From positions 1 to 13,995 of the forward strand of contig WFTX01000225.1 in assembly GCA_015485235.1 (NCBI GenBank): 13,995 nucleotides of DNA, in the 5' to 3' direction. The translations under genes and the position numbers were made by a program. Shown piece after piece: positions 1 to 7,579 of this stretch. The notes beneath the pieces were generated by a model. That model did no database searches. It was given only the letters and a program-made list of their open reading frames with translations, and was not told where the DNA came from. Origin of the DNA: Nitrospirota bacterium (GTDB lineage: Bacteria > Nitrospirota > Thermodesulfovibrionia > Thermodesulfovibrionales > JdFR-85). The stretch's first letter is position 1; the number at the start of each line of letters is the position of its first letter.

Positions 1-1
1 A

Positions 2-58
2 TCTACTCATGGTGATAGATTCGTAAGAGCAACAATAACCGTTGAATTTTTTATTTAA
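2..58 (+). CDS. C-terminal end of an upstream gene (partial)
   Basis: The reading frame is open from base 2 to the TAA at 56-58 and encodes the last 18 residues, ending in ...RATITVEFFI. Start and family lie outside the window. The AT-rich end runs straight into the promoter region of the toxin-antitoxin pair. I do not recognise the family. With only 18 codons it could also be a chance open frame, so this is a tentative call. Confidence 0.3.
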   Translation, partial: STHGDRFVRATITVEFFI

Positions 59-63
59 TGTAG

Positions 64-77
64 TGTATTGTAATACA
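64..77. promoter_or_regulatory. Candidate operator palindrome of the toxin-antitoxin operon
   Basis: TGTATTGTAATACA is a perfect palindrome (6-base arms around GT) lying immediately before the Shine-Dalgarno AGGAGGTG (77-84) of the antitoxin. A weak -35/-10 pair overlaps it (TTGAAT at 42-47, TATTGT at 66-71, 18-base spacer). Ribbon-helix-helix antitoxins usually repress their own operon by binding such short palindromes at the promoter. That this is the operator is inferred from position and symmetry. Confidence 0.5.
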
Positions 78-90
78 GGAGGTGATATAT

Positions 91-309
91 ATGAGAACAG
101 TTCTATCAGTAAGTCTCCCCGAGGACATTTCAAAGGAACTCAATAACTTTGCAAAAAAGACAGGAAGGAATAAAAGTGACATTATTAAAGAATCCCTGAG
201 TCTCTTTTTGTGGGAGATGAAACTTAAAGAATTTCAAAAAAGATTATCTCCTCGTGCAAAGAAACTTGGCATAGTAACTGAAGAGGATATCTATAAGAAC
301 ATATCGTGA
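91..309 (+). CDS. Ribbon-helix-helix (CopG-like) antitoxin
   Basis: A 72-residue protein with the ribbon-helix-helix pattern: a short N-terminal beta strand (TVLSVSLP, residues 3-10), a first helix with ...ELNNFAKKTGRNKSD and a second helix IIKESLSLFLW. The C-terminal part (about residues 45-72) is basic and then acidic, as expected for the segment that wraps the toxin. The ATG at 91 is chosen because AGGAGGTG at 77-84 sits at the right distance; an in-frame GTG at 82 lies inside that site and is unlikely. The gene overlaps the PIN toxin gene by four bases (GTGA), the usual antitoxin-first arrangement. Known role of the family: neutralise the toxin and repress the operon by binding DNA as a dimer. 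The exact partner family is inferred from the neighbour. Confidence 0.85.
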   Translation: MRTVLSVSLPEDISKELNNFAKKTGRNKSDIIKESLSLFLWEMKLKEFQKRLSPRAKKLGIVTEEDIYKNIS

Positions 310-707
310 CAGTTGTATTTGACACCAATGTCTATATATCTGCCCTTATCACAGAGGGGGTCTGTGCAAAAATCCTTAGAAGGGCAAGGTTAAGGGAATT
401 TTCACTTTCAATCTGTCCATTTATCATCAATGAAATTAAGCAAACTCTTTCTAAGAAATTCAGAATTTCAAAAAAAGAATTATCATCTGCAATTGAGATA
501 ATAAAGGAAGCAGTAAGCAATGTGGTTTACCCCGATATGCCAGTACCTGAAATATGTGAGGATAAGGATGATAATCATGTCATTACCTGTGCCCTTGCCT
601 CAGGGGCGAAATATCTGGTTACTGGCGACGCAGAATTACTCGGGATAAAAAGATACAAAAAACTAAGGATATTATCTCCGAGGGATTTTGAGCTGATGTT
701 TGATTGA
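306..707 (+). CDS. PIN-domain toxin (putative endoribonuclease)
   Basis: A 133-residue, whole-length PIN domain. The N-terminal motif VVFDTNVYISAL carries the first acidic residue (D6), E43 sits in the helix FIINEIKQTL, and the cluster CEDKDDNHV (D86, D88, D89) and VTGD (D108) supply the rest of the metal-binding pocket, so the active site looks intact. The layout resembles the COG1569-type PIN toxins rather than classical VapC. Family members cleave RNA when released from the antitoxin. The start is the GTG at 306, which overlaps the antitoxin's stop and implies translational coupling; there is no independent Shine-Dalgarno. It closes a two-gene module next to an interrupted restriction-modification gene, so the segment has an accessory, transferred character. 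Confidence 0.85.
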   Translation: MTVVFDTNVYISALITEGVCAKILRRARLREFSLSICPFIINEIKQTLSKKFRISKKELSSAIEIIKEAVSNVVYPDMPVPEICEDKDDNHVITCALASGAKYLVTGDAELLGIKRYKKLRILSPRDFELMFD

Positions 708-731
708 AGGCCTCTTAAAACATGTTATACT
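704..731 (+). promoter_or_regulatory. Candidate sigma-70-type promoter for the hsdM remnant
   Basis: TTGAAG (704-709), a 16-base spacer, and TATACT (726-731) preceded by TG one base upstream form an extended -10 promoter. It starts at the stop codon of the PIN gene and lies about 33 bases before the hsdM ATG. Read by eye only; spacing and the extended -10 are the supporting points. Confidence 0.4.
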
Positions 732-763
732 TTCAGGAGATTGATTTTTAGGTATAAATAAGC

Positions 764-1621
764 ATGGCCAAAAAGAACAAATCAAACTCCAGTGGCAATG
801 ACAAATCCCTTGAACAGTGGCTCTGGGATGCGGCATGTAGCATCCGCGGGGCTCAGGATGCACCGAAATACAAAGACTATATCCTGCCCCTTGTGTTTAC
901 AAAACGACTCTGCGATGTCTTTGATGATGAATTAAACCGCATATCAGAAAAGGTCGGCTCAAGGGAAAAGGCATTCAAACTCGTTGAGCGTGACCCCAAA
1001 CTCGTCCGTTTCTACCTGCCCCTTAAGCCTGACAGCCCTGATGAGCCCGTCTGGTCTGTAATCCGAAAACTCTCTGACAACATAGGCGAACAACTCACCA
1101 CCTATCTCAGGGAGATAGCCAAAGCAAACCCCCGCCTTGACGGAATCATTGACAGGGTGGACTTCAATGCCACCACGCACGGCCAGAGGGACATCTCTGA
1201 TGACCGCCTCTCAAATCTTATTGAAAAGATATCTGAAAAACGCCTTGGCCTCAATGATGTGGAGCCTGACATAATCGGCCGCAGTTATGAGTATCTCATC
1301 CGTAAGTTTGCAGAAGGAAGCGGACAGAGTGCAGGTGAGTTTTATACACCAAAAGAGGCAGCCCGCATCATGGCATTGATAACGGACCCCGAGCCAGGGA
1401 TGACCGTTTATGACCCCTGCTGTGGCTCAGCAGGACTCCTTATCAAGTGCCAGATAGTGCTTCAGGAAAAGATGCATCTGCGGAGTAAAACCACCTTTGC
1501 GCCCCTCAAACTCTATGGACAGGAATATGTGCCAAACACATGGGCAATGGCAAATATGAACATGATAATCCATGACATGGCTTCAGTATTACAACAACGA
1601 ACGTCCTCACAGGGGATATAG
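764..1621 (+). pseudogene. hsdM: Type I restriction-modification methyltransferase HsdM, truncated
   Basis: The 285-codon frame begins like a full HsdM: a helical N-terminal domain (SLEQWLWDAACSIRGAQDA, ...YILPLVFTKRLCDVFDDEL) followed by the methyltransferase domain with GEFYTPKEAARIM and AdoMet-binding motif I DPCCGSAGLL (residues 217-226). Recognisable HsdM sequence stops after ANMNMIIHDM (about base 1579). The catalytic NPPF/Y motif that should follow, and the C-terminal half, are absent; HsdM proteins are usually about 480-550 residues. The last ~14 codons are out-of-frame readings of a transposase fragment. No hsdS or hsdR follows. It therefore cannot be an active N6-adenine methyltransferase. 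The ATG at 764 matches the usual family start, although the nearest AGGAGA (735-740) is too far upstream to be its ribosome site. Confidence 0.88.
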
Positions 1622-1768
1622 GAATATGGGCAGACGGCCCATTGAGACTATAGAGCTTGGTAAAAAGCTCAGAAAGGAGCTACGGAAAAAGGCAGCTTAG
1701 CCGAGGTGGCCGAGAAGAGGCTGACTGTCCGGCAAGTGGTTGACTTTTACAATTTAAAGATAATCTGA
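1578..1768 (+). pseudogene. 3' remnant of a DDE (IS3/IS481-like) transposase
   Basis: In the frame shared by base 1578, the sequence reads WLQYYNNERPHRGYRNMGRR and then PIETIELGKKLRKELRKK. The YYN-ERPH-GY pattern is the signature of the C-terminal end of integrase-core transposases of the IS3/IS481 type, just past the third catalytic acid. Everything upstream of this tail is missing. The frame closes at TAG 1698-1700, but one extra base in the A5 run at 1686-1690 would carry it into the frame ending at TGA 1766-1768 (...SLAEVAEKRLTVRQVVDFY...), so a frameshift is likely. The junction with hsdM is at about 1578, which makes this element the agent, or the leftover, of the hsdM deletion. No terminal inverted repeats could be paired because the left end is gone. 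Confidence 0.7.
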
Positions 1769-2112
1769 CTATCAATGTTCACCTTACAACTTTTATGACT
1801 GTACTCGTACTGTCCTCATAGCATATTTTTCATATTTTTTTTAAATAAAGAACTCCGCGGTCTTGCCTGCCCGTCTCGTGGCCCCAGGGGTCTTCATTTC
1901 TACTGCCAGGTCAGGTGACGGGCAATACCGGGCACTGGTCACTGGTTGTGGTATACTGGTTATCGGGTTGACCGGACATCCACTACCATAAAATTACTTA
2001 ATTCATGTATAATTTAACTTAAACAACAAGGGAATATAATCCTGTTTTTCATTATTTTACATTATAACGTAACAGACTCGAATCCGAACCCCACAGGCAG
2101 AGGAGCACTTAA
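1769..2112. other. Intergenic region before the TPR lipoprotein
   Basis: No convincing coding frame. It contains three ACTGGT repeats (1935-1960), a perfect TATAAT with an adjacent TG at 2006-2013 but no good -35, a second TATAAT at 2035-2040, and an AT-rich tract 1981-2060. One of the TATAAT boxes is a plausible promoter for the gene at 2113, but I cannot choose between them. No continuation of hsdM or of the transposon end was recognised. Confidence 0.35.
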
Positions 2113-2667
2113 ATGTTTAACCCTGTAAAAATAAAAGTTCTCTTGCTTGTTGTTATGCTGCTAACCCTCCCAATCGCCTCAGGCTGCAAGGACAGTTCAG
2201 GCAGGAATTACTCCCCCCCTGTCCAGAACCTTAACCTCAAGCCCGTTAATGTCGAAGATGACGTAAGGATGCTCCGGGCCATGGTGAAGGAAGACCCCGG
2301 GAACCTGAACGCCTGGATAAGGCTTGGAAACATACTGATGGACAGCAAACGCTTTACTGAAGCGATAGAGGCATACGCCAGAGCCCTTGAGCTGGATCCC
2401 CGGAATGTTAATGTCAGGGTTGACATGGGCACGTGCTACAGGAACACAGGCCAGCCGGAAAGGGCGGTAGAGGAGTACAGAAAGGCCCTGACATACAACC
2501 CGAAGCATCTATATGCCCATAAAAACCTGGGCGTGGTGCTTGCCTACGACCTGAACAGAATAAAGGAGGCTATCCCGGAATTTGAAACCTATCTGAAACT
2601 CTCACCCGATGCACCGGATGCCGAACAGGTTAAAACCGCCCTGAACGAACTCAGGCAGAGAATATAG
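2113..2667 (+). CDS. TPR-repeat lipoprotein
   Basis: A 184-residue protein with a lipoprotein signal: positive N-terminus, hydrophobic run KVLLLVVMLLTLPIASGC, and predicted lipidated Cys25. The mature part starts with a flexible stretch (26-50) followed by at least three tetratricopeptide repeats: about 63-96 (AWIRLGNILMDSKRFTEAIE), 97-130 (RVDMGTCYRNTGQPERAVEE) and 131-166 (AHKNLGVVLAYDLNRIKEAI), each with the ...ALELDP/ALTYNP-type ending. TPRs form a curved scaffold that binds partner proteins, so this is probably an envelope assembly or scaffolding protein; the partner cannot be told. AGAGGAG at 2099-2105 supports the ATG at 2113. It appears to be monocistronic, bounded by a hairpin 18 bases after the stop. 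Confidence 0.85.
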   Translation: MFNPVKIKVLLLVVMLLTLPIASGCKDSSGRNYSPPVQNLNLKPVNVEDDVRMLRAMVKEDPGNLNAWIRLGNILMDSKRFTEAIEAYARALELDPRNVNVRVDMGTCYRNTGQPERAVEEYRKALTYNPKHLYAHKNLGVVLAYDLNRIKEAIPEFETYLKLSPDAPDAEQVKTALNELRQRI

Positions 2668-2685
2668 TTTTTACAGACATAAAAT

Positions 2686-2720
2686 GAAGATACCCTGCGG
2701 CAAGACCGCAGGGTATCTTC
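2686..2720. terminator. Perfect 15-bp hairpin, probable terminator
   Basis: Arms GAAGATACCCTGCGG (2686-2700) and CCGCAGGGTATCTTC (2706-2720) pair perfectly around the loop CAAGA, 18 bases after the TPR lipoprotein stop. There is no T-run directly downstream on the + strand; on the - strand the stem is followed by ATTTTATG. It is best read as a terminator or an mRNA 3'-end stabiliser; a mobile palindromic repeat is the alternative. Confidence 0.55.
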
Positions 2721-2975
2721 GATATGTAAGGAAGTTTTATCTTATTACTTTCGCTCGCATTCTCCGTGGCCACGATACGGGCAAGCAAGACCACGGGACA
2801 ATGCATCTTGCCGCAAGCCACAGTGTGGCTGTAGGCAAGGATGGAACAGAATCATATTTTTTCCTTGTATTGAGTATATTATACGCTCGCTGTGCATATT
2901 CAGGTAACCGGCTGTTCAGACTGGGGAGGTCAGGTGTATGTCAGGTAAAAATTCAATGATAGCCCGACCGAAAAA
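2721..2975. other. Hairpin-rich noncoding leader before the sensor operon
   Basis: A 91-codon frame (2684-2959) crosses this stretch but has no ribosome site and reads through the perfect hairpin, so I do not call it a gene. A second inverted repeat is present: CTTGCCGCAAGCCACA (2807-2822) against TGTGGCTGTAGGCAAG (2824-2839), 6+7 paired bases with a 3-base mismatch between. An AT-rich segment TGAGTATATTATACG (2871-2885) contains TATTAT and may be the -10 of the sensor operon, but no good -35 precedes it. Confidence 0.35.
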
Positions 2976-3152
2976 ATGAAAAGGGATGTCTGGATATTCC
3001 TTTTTCTCCTGGGACTCGTTGTATTCAACTGGCCCTTTATCAGCATCTTCAGGGAAAACTTCACCATCTATCCCTTTGTCGTCTGGTTCCTGCTTATTCT
3101 GGCAATAATTCTCACAAACCTCCTTCCGGACAGGGAAGACAGGGGTGATTAG
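2976..3152 (+). CDS. 58-residue two-helix membrane protein upstream of the sensor kinase
   Basis: ATG at 2976 opens a frame of 58 codons, MKRDVWIFLFLLGLVVFNWP..., with two hydrophobic helices (about residues 5-24 and 32-51) and an acidic/basic tail ...PDREDRGD. The TAG at 3150-3152 is immediately followed, with no gap, by the ATG of the histidine kinase, so the two are almost certainly translated together. There is no strong Shine-Dalgarno; no other in-frame start exists before an in-frame TAA at 2946. Composition (aromatic, hydrophobic, polar tail) and codon use look like real coding sequence. Small hydrophobic partners are known for SLC5 transporters (for example DUF4212 proteins), but I do not recognise this one as a member. 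Inference: a small subunit of the transporter-like sensor. Confidence 0.7.
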   Translation: MKRDVWIFLFLLGLVVFNWPFISIFRENFTIYPFVVWFLLILAIILTNLLPDREDRGD

Positions 3153-6125
3153 ATGTTTTCAGTCTGGACACTATTTCTTGTCATCTTTATCTATCTCATA
3201 CTCCTCTTTCTCGTGGCTTCCTATGCCGAGTACAAGGAGAGGACCAAGAAGAGCCTCGTCTCAAACCCGTACATCTACTCACTCTCCCTCGCTGTCTACT
3301 GTACATCCTGGACATTTTACGGGAGTGTCGGTAAGGCTGCCAACTCGGGCCTGAGCTTCCTCCCCATATATATCGGTCCCACCCTGATGGCAACCCTCTG
3401 GTGGGTGGTCCTCAGAAAGATAGTCTATCTCTCAAAGGAAAACAGGATAACCAACATTGCCGATTTCATCTCCTCCAGGTATGGCAAGTCCCTTACCCTC
3501 TCCATACTGGTCACCCTCGTGGCTGTAATCGGGATCACGCCTTATCTCGGGCTCCAGTTGAAGGCTATAATGACCACATTCTCAATACTCTCAGGCAAGC
3601 CTACGGGAAGTCACTTTGCAGGCTGGACCATCACGCTTCTCCTCGGTCTGTTTGCCATAGTCTTCGGTGCGCGCCGCCTCGATGCCTCGGAAAGGCATGG
3701 CGGTCTCGTCTTTGCAGTAGCCTTTGAATCGGCAATCAAGCTCTTTGCATTCCTGATGGTAGGTATATTTGTGACCTACGGCCTCTTTGGAGGCTATGGA
3801 GACATCCTCTCCCGCGTCAGAGACAGTCAGTTCTCAGGCCTCATGAAGATAGGTGAAAAGGGCCCCTTCGGCTTCCTTGAGTGGACGTCTTTGACCTTTC
3901 TCTCCATGATGGCCATCCTCTTTCTCCCAAGACAGTTTCACGTGACGGTTGTGGAAAACTCCTCCTACGACCATATCAGAAAGGCGATGTGGCTCTTCCC
4001 CCTCTATCTGTTTCTGATTAATATCTTTGTCCTGCCCATTGCATTCGGGGGACTGTTGCTGAACGGTTCCAGAGAGGGGGCCGATTACTTTGTCCTGAAG
4101 ATACCCCTCACCCAGGGGCACCCCTATCTCGCCCTGATAGCCTTCATCGGCGGCTTCTCTGCCGCAACCGCCATGGTGATAGTGGAGTCCATAGCACTCA
4201 GCACCATGGTTATGAACAGCCTGGTGATGCCTGCCCTCTGGAGTCTGAAGGCAATGAAAGGGATATACCATGTAATACTGAATATCAAGAGGCTCGTGAT
4301 CCTGGGATGTATCTTTCTCGGGTATGTCTTTGCCATCTATATCGGAGATTTCTACAGCCTTGTTGATATCGGACTCAAGTCCTTCGAGGCAGTGACCATT
4401 TTCGCGCCGGCCTTCATCGTGGGGCTTTACTGGAAGGGAGCAAACAGGAAGGGGGCAATAGCAGGTATTCTGGCTGGTTTCTTCATCTGGGCCTATACCC
4501 TCATGATGCCGGCACTAACCAGGGCCGGCCTGATACCGGTAAAGGGGATAATCTGGGAGCTCTTCAGTTCCGGAATCCTGAATCCCACGGCACTCTTCGG
4601 ACTTGACGGCCTTGACCGGTGGAGCCATTCCCTCTTCTGGGGTCTCCTCTTCAACCTGTTCTTCCTCGTAACGGTCTCCCTCCTTACAAAACAGTCCGAC
4701 CTGGACACCACCCAGGCAATAGCCTTTGTTGACAGTTTCTCCTCTTCAGCCCTGTCGCTCTCAGGGAGGCCATCAAGCCTTGATGAGATAGAATCCCTCC
4801 TTGCAGAATACATCGGTCCCCGTGATGCCTCAACCGCCATTGAGAGATTCATCAAAAAGAACAGGTTCACAAGGGAAAACATCACCACAGACGGTCTGCT
4901 CAGGCTGAGGTCAGAGGCGGAACGGATACTCGCCGGGGTGCTTGGCCCATCTGTCAGCACCCTTGTGCTCCAGGACAGGACAGTGCTTACCCCTGATGAG
5001 AAGATTCAGCTCTCAGCTTCCATAAGAAGGATATCGAGGAGCCTCCAGCTTTCGAGGCAGGAGCTTGCCGAGGCAAACAGACAACTGGTGATGTTGAAGG
5101 AATTCAGTGAAAACATAATCGAGAGTATCCCTCTCGGGGTTGCAACCCTTGACGAGCACCTCCATGTAAAGTACTGGAACAAGGCAATGGAGAACCTCAC
5201 AGGAGTCCCGAAGGAAGACGCCCTCAACAGAGAGAGCCGGACCCTCCTGCAGTGTCTTGAACCAGACCTGTTCAGAGAGGGGATAAGGGAAGGCGAGATA
5301 AACTGCCACAGAAAGAGGGGGCCGGCGATGGTACTGAAGGGCTATGTCAGCCGCCTCCGGGGTGTCCAGCGGGGATATGTCCTGGTTCTGGAGGACATAA
5401 CGGAGAAGAAGAAGATAGAGGAAGAACTCTTCAGGGCCACCAAGCATGCCAGCATAGGAAGGCTTGCCGCCGGTGTCTCCCATGAAATCGGCAACCCCCT
5501 CGCCTCCATATCCTCCCTTGTCCAGGAACTCCAGGAAGAGAACATGAGTCGATTTGCAAGAGATTCCCTTTCCACTATCAACCAGCATGTAAACAGGATT
5601 GCCCGTATAGTGAAGAACCTCGGGGACTTCGCCCGCCTCTACCCCAGGCAGAAGATCCCCACAAACCTGAAGGACATACTCACAAACACTATCGACCTGG
5701 TAAAGTACGACAAGAACTTCAGGAAGATAAACATAACAACAGAGATCGAGGACACCCCTCCCATCAAGCTCGATCCCGACCAGATCCAGCAGGTCTTCCT
5801 GAACCTGATGCTCAATGCAAGGGACGCAATGCCTGAAGGAGGAGAACTCTCCATCACCATCAGGCGATCGGGAGAGGACCCTTCCGGGACTGATGGTTTT
5901 GTGGAAATGAGATTCTCTGACACTGGTGTCGGAATCTCCCGGGAGCTGAAAGAGAAGATATTCGACCCATTCTTCTCAACCAAGGGTCCTGCCAGGGGAA
6001 CAGGTCTCGGTCTGAGCATATGTTATAGTATAATCAAGGATCATGGAGGAACGATCGAGATAGACTCGGAAAGGGAACGGGGCACATGCTTCATTATCAG
6101 GATACCAATAAATAAAAACACTTGA
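3153..6125 (+). CDS. CbrA-like sensor histidine kinase with SLC5 transporter domain
   Basis: A 990-residue membrane sensor. Residues 1-512 are a solute:sodium symporter (SLC5) fold with about 13 hydrophobic helices (CTSWTFYGSVGKAA, PYLGLQLKAI, GGFSAATAMVIVES). Residues about 540-640 (IGPRDASTAIERFIKKNRF ... ERILAGVLGPSVSTLVLQD) match the STAC linker in position and character. A PAS domain follows (about 648-760), then the kinase core of the NtrB type: H-box GVSHEIGNPLASISS with phosphoacceptor His777, N-box NLMLNARDAMPEGG (N888), G1 DTGVG (D923), F-box FDPFFSTK and G2 GTGLG (949-953). All catalytic motifs are intact. The response regulator gene lies 13 bases downstream, so they are a cognate pair. 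CbrA of Pseudomonas has this architecture and controls carbon/nitrogen use. Whether this copy still transports its ligand is unknown. Confidence 0.93.
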   Translation: MFSVWTLFLVIFIYLILLFLVASYAEYKERTKKSLVSNPYIYSLSLAVYCTSWTFYGSVGKAANSGLSFLPIYIGPTLMATLWWVVLRKIVYLSKENRITNIADFISSRYGKSLTLSILVTLVAVIGITPYLGLQLKAIMTTFSILSGKPTGSHFAGWTITLLLGLFAIVFGARRLDASERHGGLVFAVAFESAIKLFAFLMVGIFVTYGLFGGYGDILSRVRDSQFSGLMKIGEKGPFGFLEWTSLTFLSMMAILFLPRQFHVTVVENSSYDHIRKAMWLFPLYLFLINIFVLPIAFGGLLLNGSREGADYFVLKIPLTQGHPYLALIAFIGGFSAATAMVIVESIALSTMVMNSLVMPALWSLKAMKGIYHVILNIKRLVILGCIFLGYVFAIYIGDFYSLVDIGLKSFEAVTIFAPAFIVGLYWKGANRKGAIAGILAGFFIWAYTLMMPALTRAGLIPVKGIIWELFSSGILNPTALFGLDGLDRWSHSLFWGLLFNLFFLVTVSLLTKQSDLDTTQAIAFVDSFSSSALSLSGRPSSLDEIESLLAEYIGPRDASTAIERFIKKNRFTRENITTDGLLRLRSEAERILAGVLGPSVSTLVLQDRTVLTPDEKIQLSASIRRISRSLQLSRQELAEANRQLVMLKEFSENIIESIPLGVATLDEHLHVKYWNKAMENLTGVPKEDALNRESRTLLQCLEPDLFREGIREGEINCHRKRGPAMVLKGYVSRLRGVQRGYVLVLEDITEKKKIEEELFRATKHASIGRLAAGVSHEIGNPLASISSLVQELQEENMSRFARDSLSTINQHVNRIARIVKNLGDFARLYPRQKIPTNLKDILTNTIDLVKYDKNFRKINITTEIEDTPPIKLDPDQIQQVFLNLMLNARDAMPEGGELSITIRRSGEDPSGTDGFVEMRFSDTGVGISRELKEKIFDPFFSTKGPARGTGLGLSICYSIIKDHGGTIEIDSERERGTCFIIRIPINKNT

Positions 6126-6138
6126 AAAGGAGCAGGTC

Positions 6139-7515
6139 ATGTCTGAGAGCATACTTATTGTCGAGGACGAGGAGACTCTAAGGGAGTCACTGAGGCGCAT
6201 CTTTCTGAAAGAGGGATTTATTGTAGATACCGCTGATTCTGCCGAAAGGGGAATCCAGCTTGTTGAGGAAAACCTCTATGACGTGATAATCACTGACATC
6301 ATCCTTCCCGGTATGGATGGAATCGAGATGCTCGAACAGGTAAAGGAACAGAACCCGGACCAGATATTCATAGTTGTAACCGCCTTTGCTTCCCTTGACA
6401 CTGCTGTAAAGGCGCTCCGTGCCGGGGCCTATGACTACATAATGAAACCCATTATCCATGAAGAGATAAAACAGGTGGTAAGGAATGCCATAACCCAGAA
6501 AAATCTCCAGCGGGAAAACGTAATACTGAAAAGGGAGATAAAAAAGCACTACGACTTCAGCAGCATTATCGGCGAGAGTCCTGCCATAAAGGAGCTCATC
6601 TCTGAAATCAAGAAGGTGGCTGATACAAGGAGCAATGTCCTCCTTCTCGGAGAAACAGGTACAGGGAAGGAACTCTTTGCGAGGGTGATCCACCATAACA
6701 GTTCAAGAAGGGAAATGCCCTTTGTCCCGATAAACTGCTCTGCCATACCGGAAAACCTCCTTGAGTCTGAACTCTTCGGGCATGTAAAGGGAGCATTTAC
6801 CGGAGCCGTTTCCTCAAAGAAGGGGCTCCTCGAGGAGGCGGACGGCGGGACGGTTTTTCTTGATGAGATTGGTGATATACCTCCGTATTTCCAGGTCAAA
6901 CTGTTGAGGGTCCTTGAAGACCAGGAGCTCAGGCCGGTGGGAAGTACCAAATCAAAGAAGATAGACTTCCGGTTCATTACGGCAACAAACAGGGATCTTC
7001 AGGATGCTGTCAAGTCAGGCGATTTCCGCGAAGACCTTTACTACCGGATCAATGTCATAACCATAAAGCTCCCTCCCCTGCGTGAGAGAAGGGAGGACAT
7101 CCCCCTCCTTCTGAATCACTACCTTGAAAAATACGCCCACGAGGTGGGAAGGCGGGGCAAGAGATTCTCACCCGAGGCCCTCTCACTCCTGGTCAGTTAT
7201 AACTGGCCTGGAAATATCCGGGAACTCCAGAACGTCATTGAAAGGGCTGTCCTCATCTCGGAAGGCGATGAAATCCGTGAGGAACACCTCCCGGAGAGCA
7301 TAACAAAAACAGACTCATTCCTTGATGAATCACTGACCAGGGAGATGACCATAGAGGAATATACCAGGTCATTCATAATAAAATTCCAGCATGTCTACGG
7401 AGAGCAGGAACTGGCTGAAAAACTGGGTATTACACGCAAAACCCTCTGGGAAAAAAGGAAAAAGTGGGGAATAAAAAGGCCTGCGTCACCTTCTGTAACA
7501 AATAGCGACAAATAG
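6139..7515 (+). CDS. NtrC-family sigma-54-dependent response regulator
   Basis: A 458-residue activator with three domains. The receiver domain (1-~118) has the acidic pair E9-D10, phosphoacceptor D53 (VIITDIILPGMDG), T82-type and K104-type positions (VVTAFAS, DYIMKPI). The AAA+ domain (~140-375) has Walker A GETGTGKE (171-178), the sigma-54 contact loop GAFTGA (218-223), Walker B GTVFLDE (D242/E243) and the R-finger region LYYRINV. The C-terminal helix-turn-helix of the Fis type is ELAEKLGITRKTLWEKRKKW. All key residues are present, so it should activate sigma-54 RNA polymerase. AAAGGAG (6125-6131) supports the ATG at 6139. It forms an operon with the kinase. Candidate binding repeats begin inside its last codons and continue past its stop, pointing to the downstream operon as target. 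Confidence 0.95.
   Translation: MSESILIVEDEETLRESLRRIFLKEGFIVDTADSAERGIQLVEENLYDVIITDIILPGMDGIEMLEQVKEQNPDQIFIVVTAFASLDTAVKALRAGAYDYIMKPIIHEEIKQVVRNAITQKNLQRENVILKREIKKHYDFSSIIGESPAIKELISEIKKVADTRSNVLLLGETGTGKELFARVIHHNSSRREMPFVPINCSAIPENLLESELFGHVKGAFTGAVSSKKGLLEEADGGTVFLDEIGDIPPYFQVKLLRVLEDQELRPVGSTKSKKIDFRFITATNRDLQDAVKSGDFREDLYYRINVITIKLPPLRERREDIPLLLNHYLEKYAHEVGRRGKRFSPEALSLLVSYNWPGNIRELQNVIERAVLISEGDEIREEHLPESITKTDSFLDESLTREMTIEEYTRSFIIKFQHVYGEQELAEKLGITRKTLWEKRKKWGIKRPASPSVTNSDK
7484..7501. promoter_or_regulatory. Candidate activator site 1 (imperfect inverted repeat)
   Basis: CGTCACCTTCTGTAACAA matches the repeat AGTTACCTnnTGTAACAT at 13 of 16 defined positions. It lies inside the last codons of the response regulator gene, centred 30 bases before the next copy, i.e. 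close to three helical turns. Its coding position means it could be partly chance. Confidence 0.45.
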
Positions 7516-7531
7516 TTACCTGTTGTAACAT
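7514..7531. promoter_or_regulatory. Candidate activator site 2 (inverted repeat)
   Basis: AGTTACCTGTTGTAACAT contains the palindrome GTTAC-N5-GTAAC and overlaps the TAG stop codon of the response regulator gene. It agrees with site 3 at every position except the two central bases. Size, symmetry and placement upstream of a -24/-12 element are what NtrC-type upstream activator sites look like. That the adjacent regulator binds it is inference. Confidence 0.65.
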
Positions 7532-7579
7532 GTCCTGGCCTCTTACACCCGCTGAGAAGTATTAGAGGCTAAAAATTGC

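Noticed and set aside
2684..2959. 91-codon + strand frame after the TPR lipoprotein
   Set aside because: It begins within a perfect 15-bp hairpin, has no ribosome site, shows no domain-like pattern and covers another inverted repeat. Structured noncoding DNA explains it better.
5013..5588. 191-codon frame on the - strand and similar long antisense frames opposite the kinase, regulator and symporter
   Set aside because: All are opposite genes with intact catalytic motifs and show no family signal of their own.
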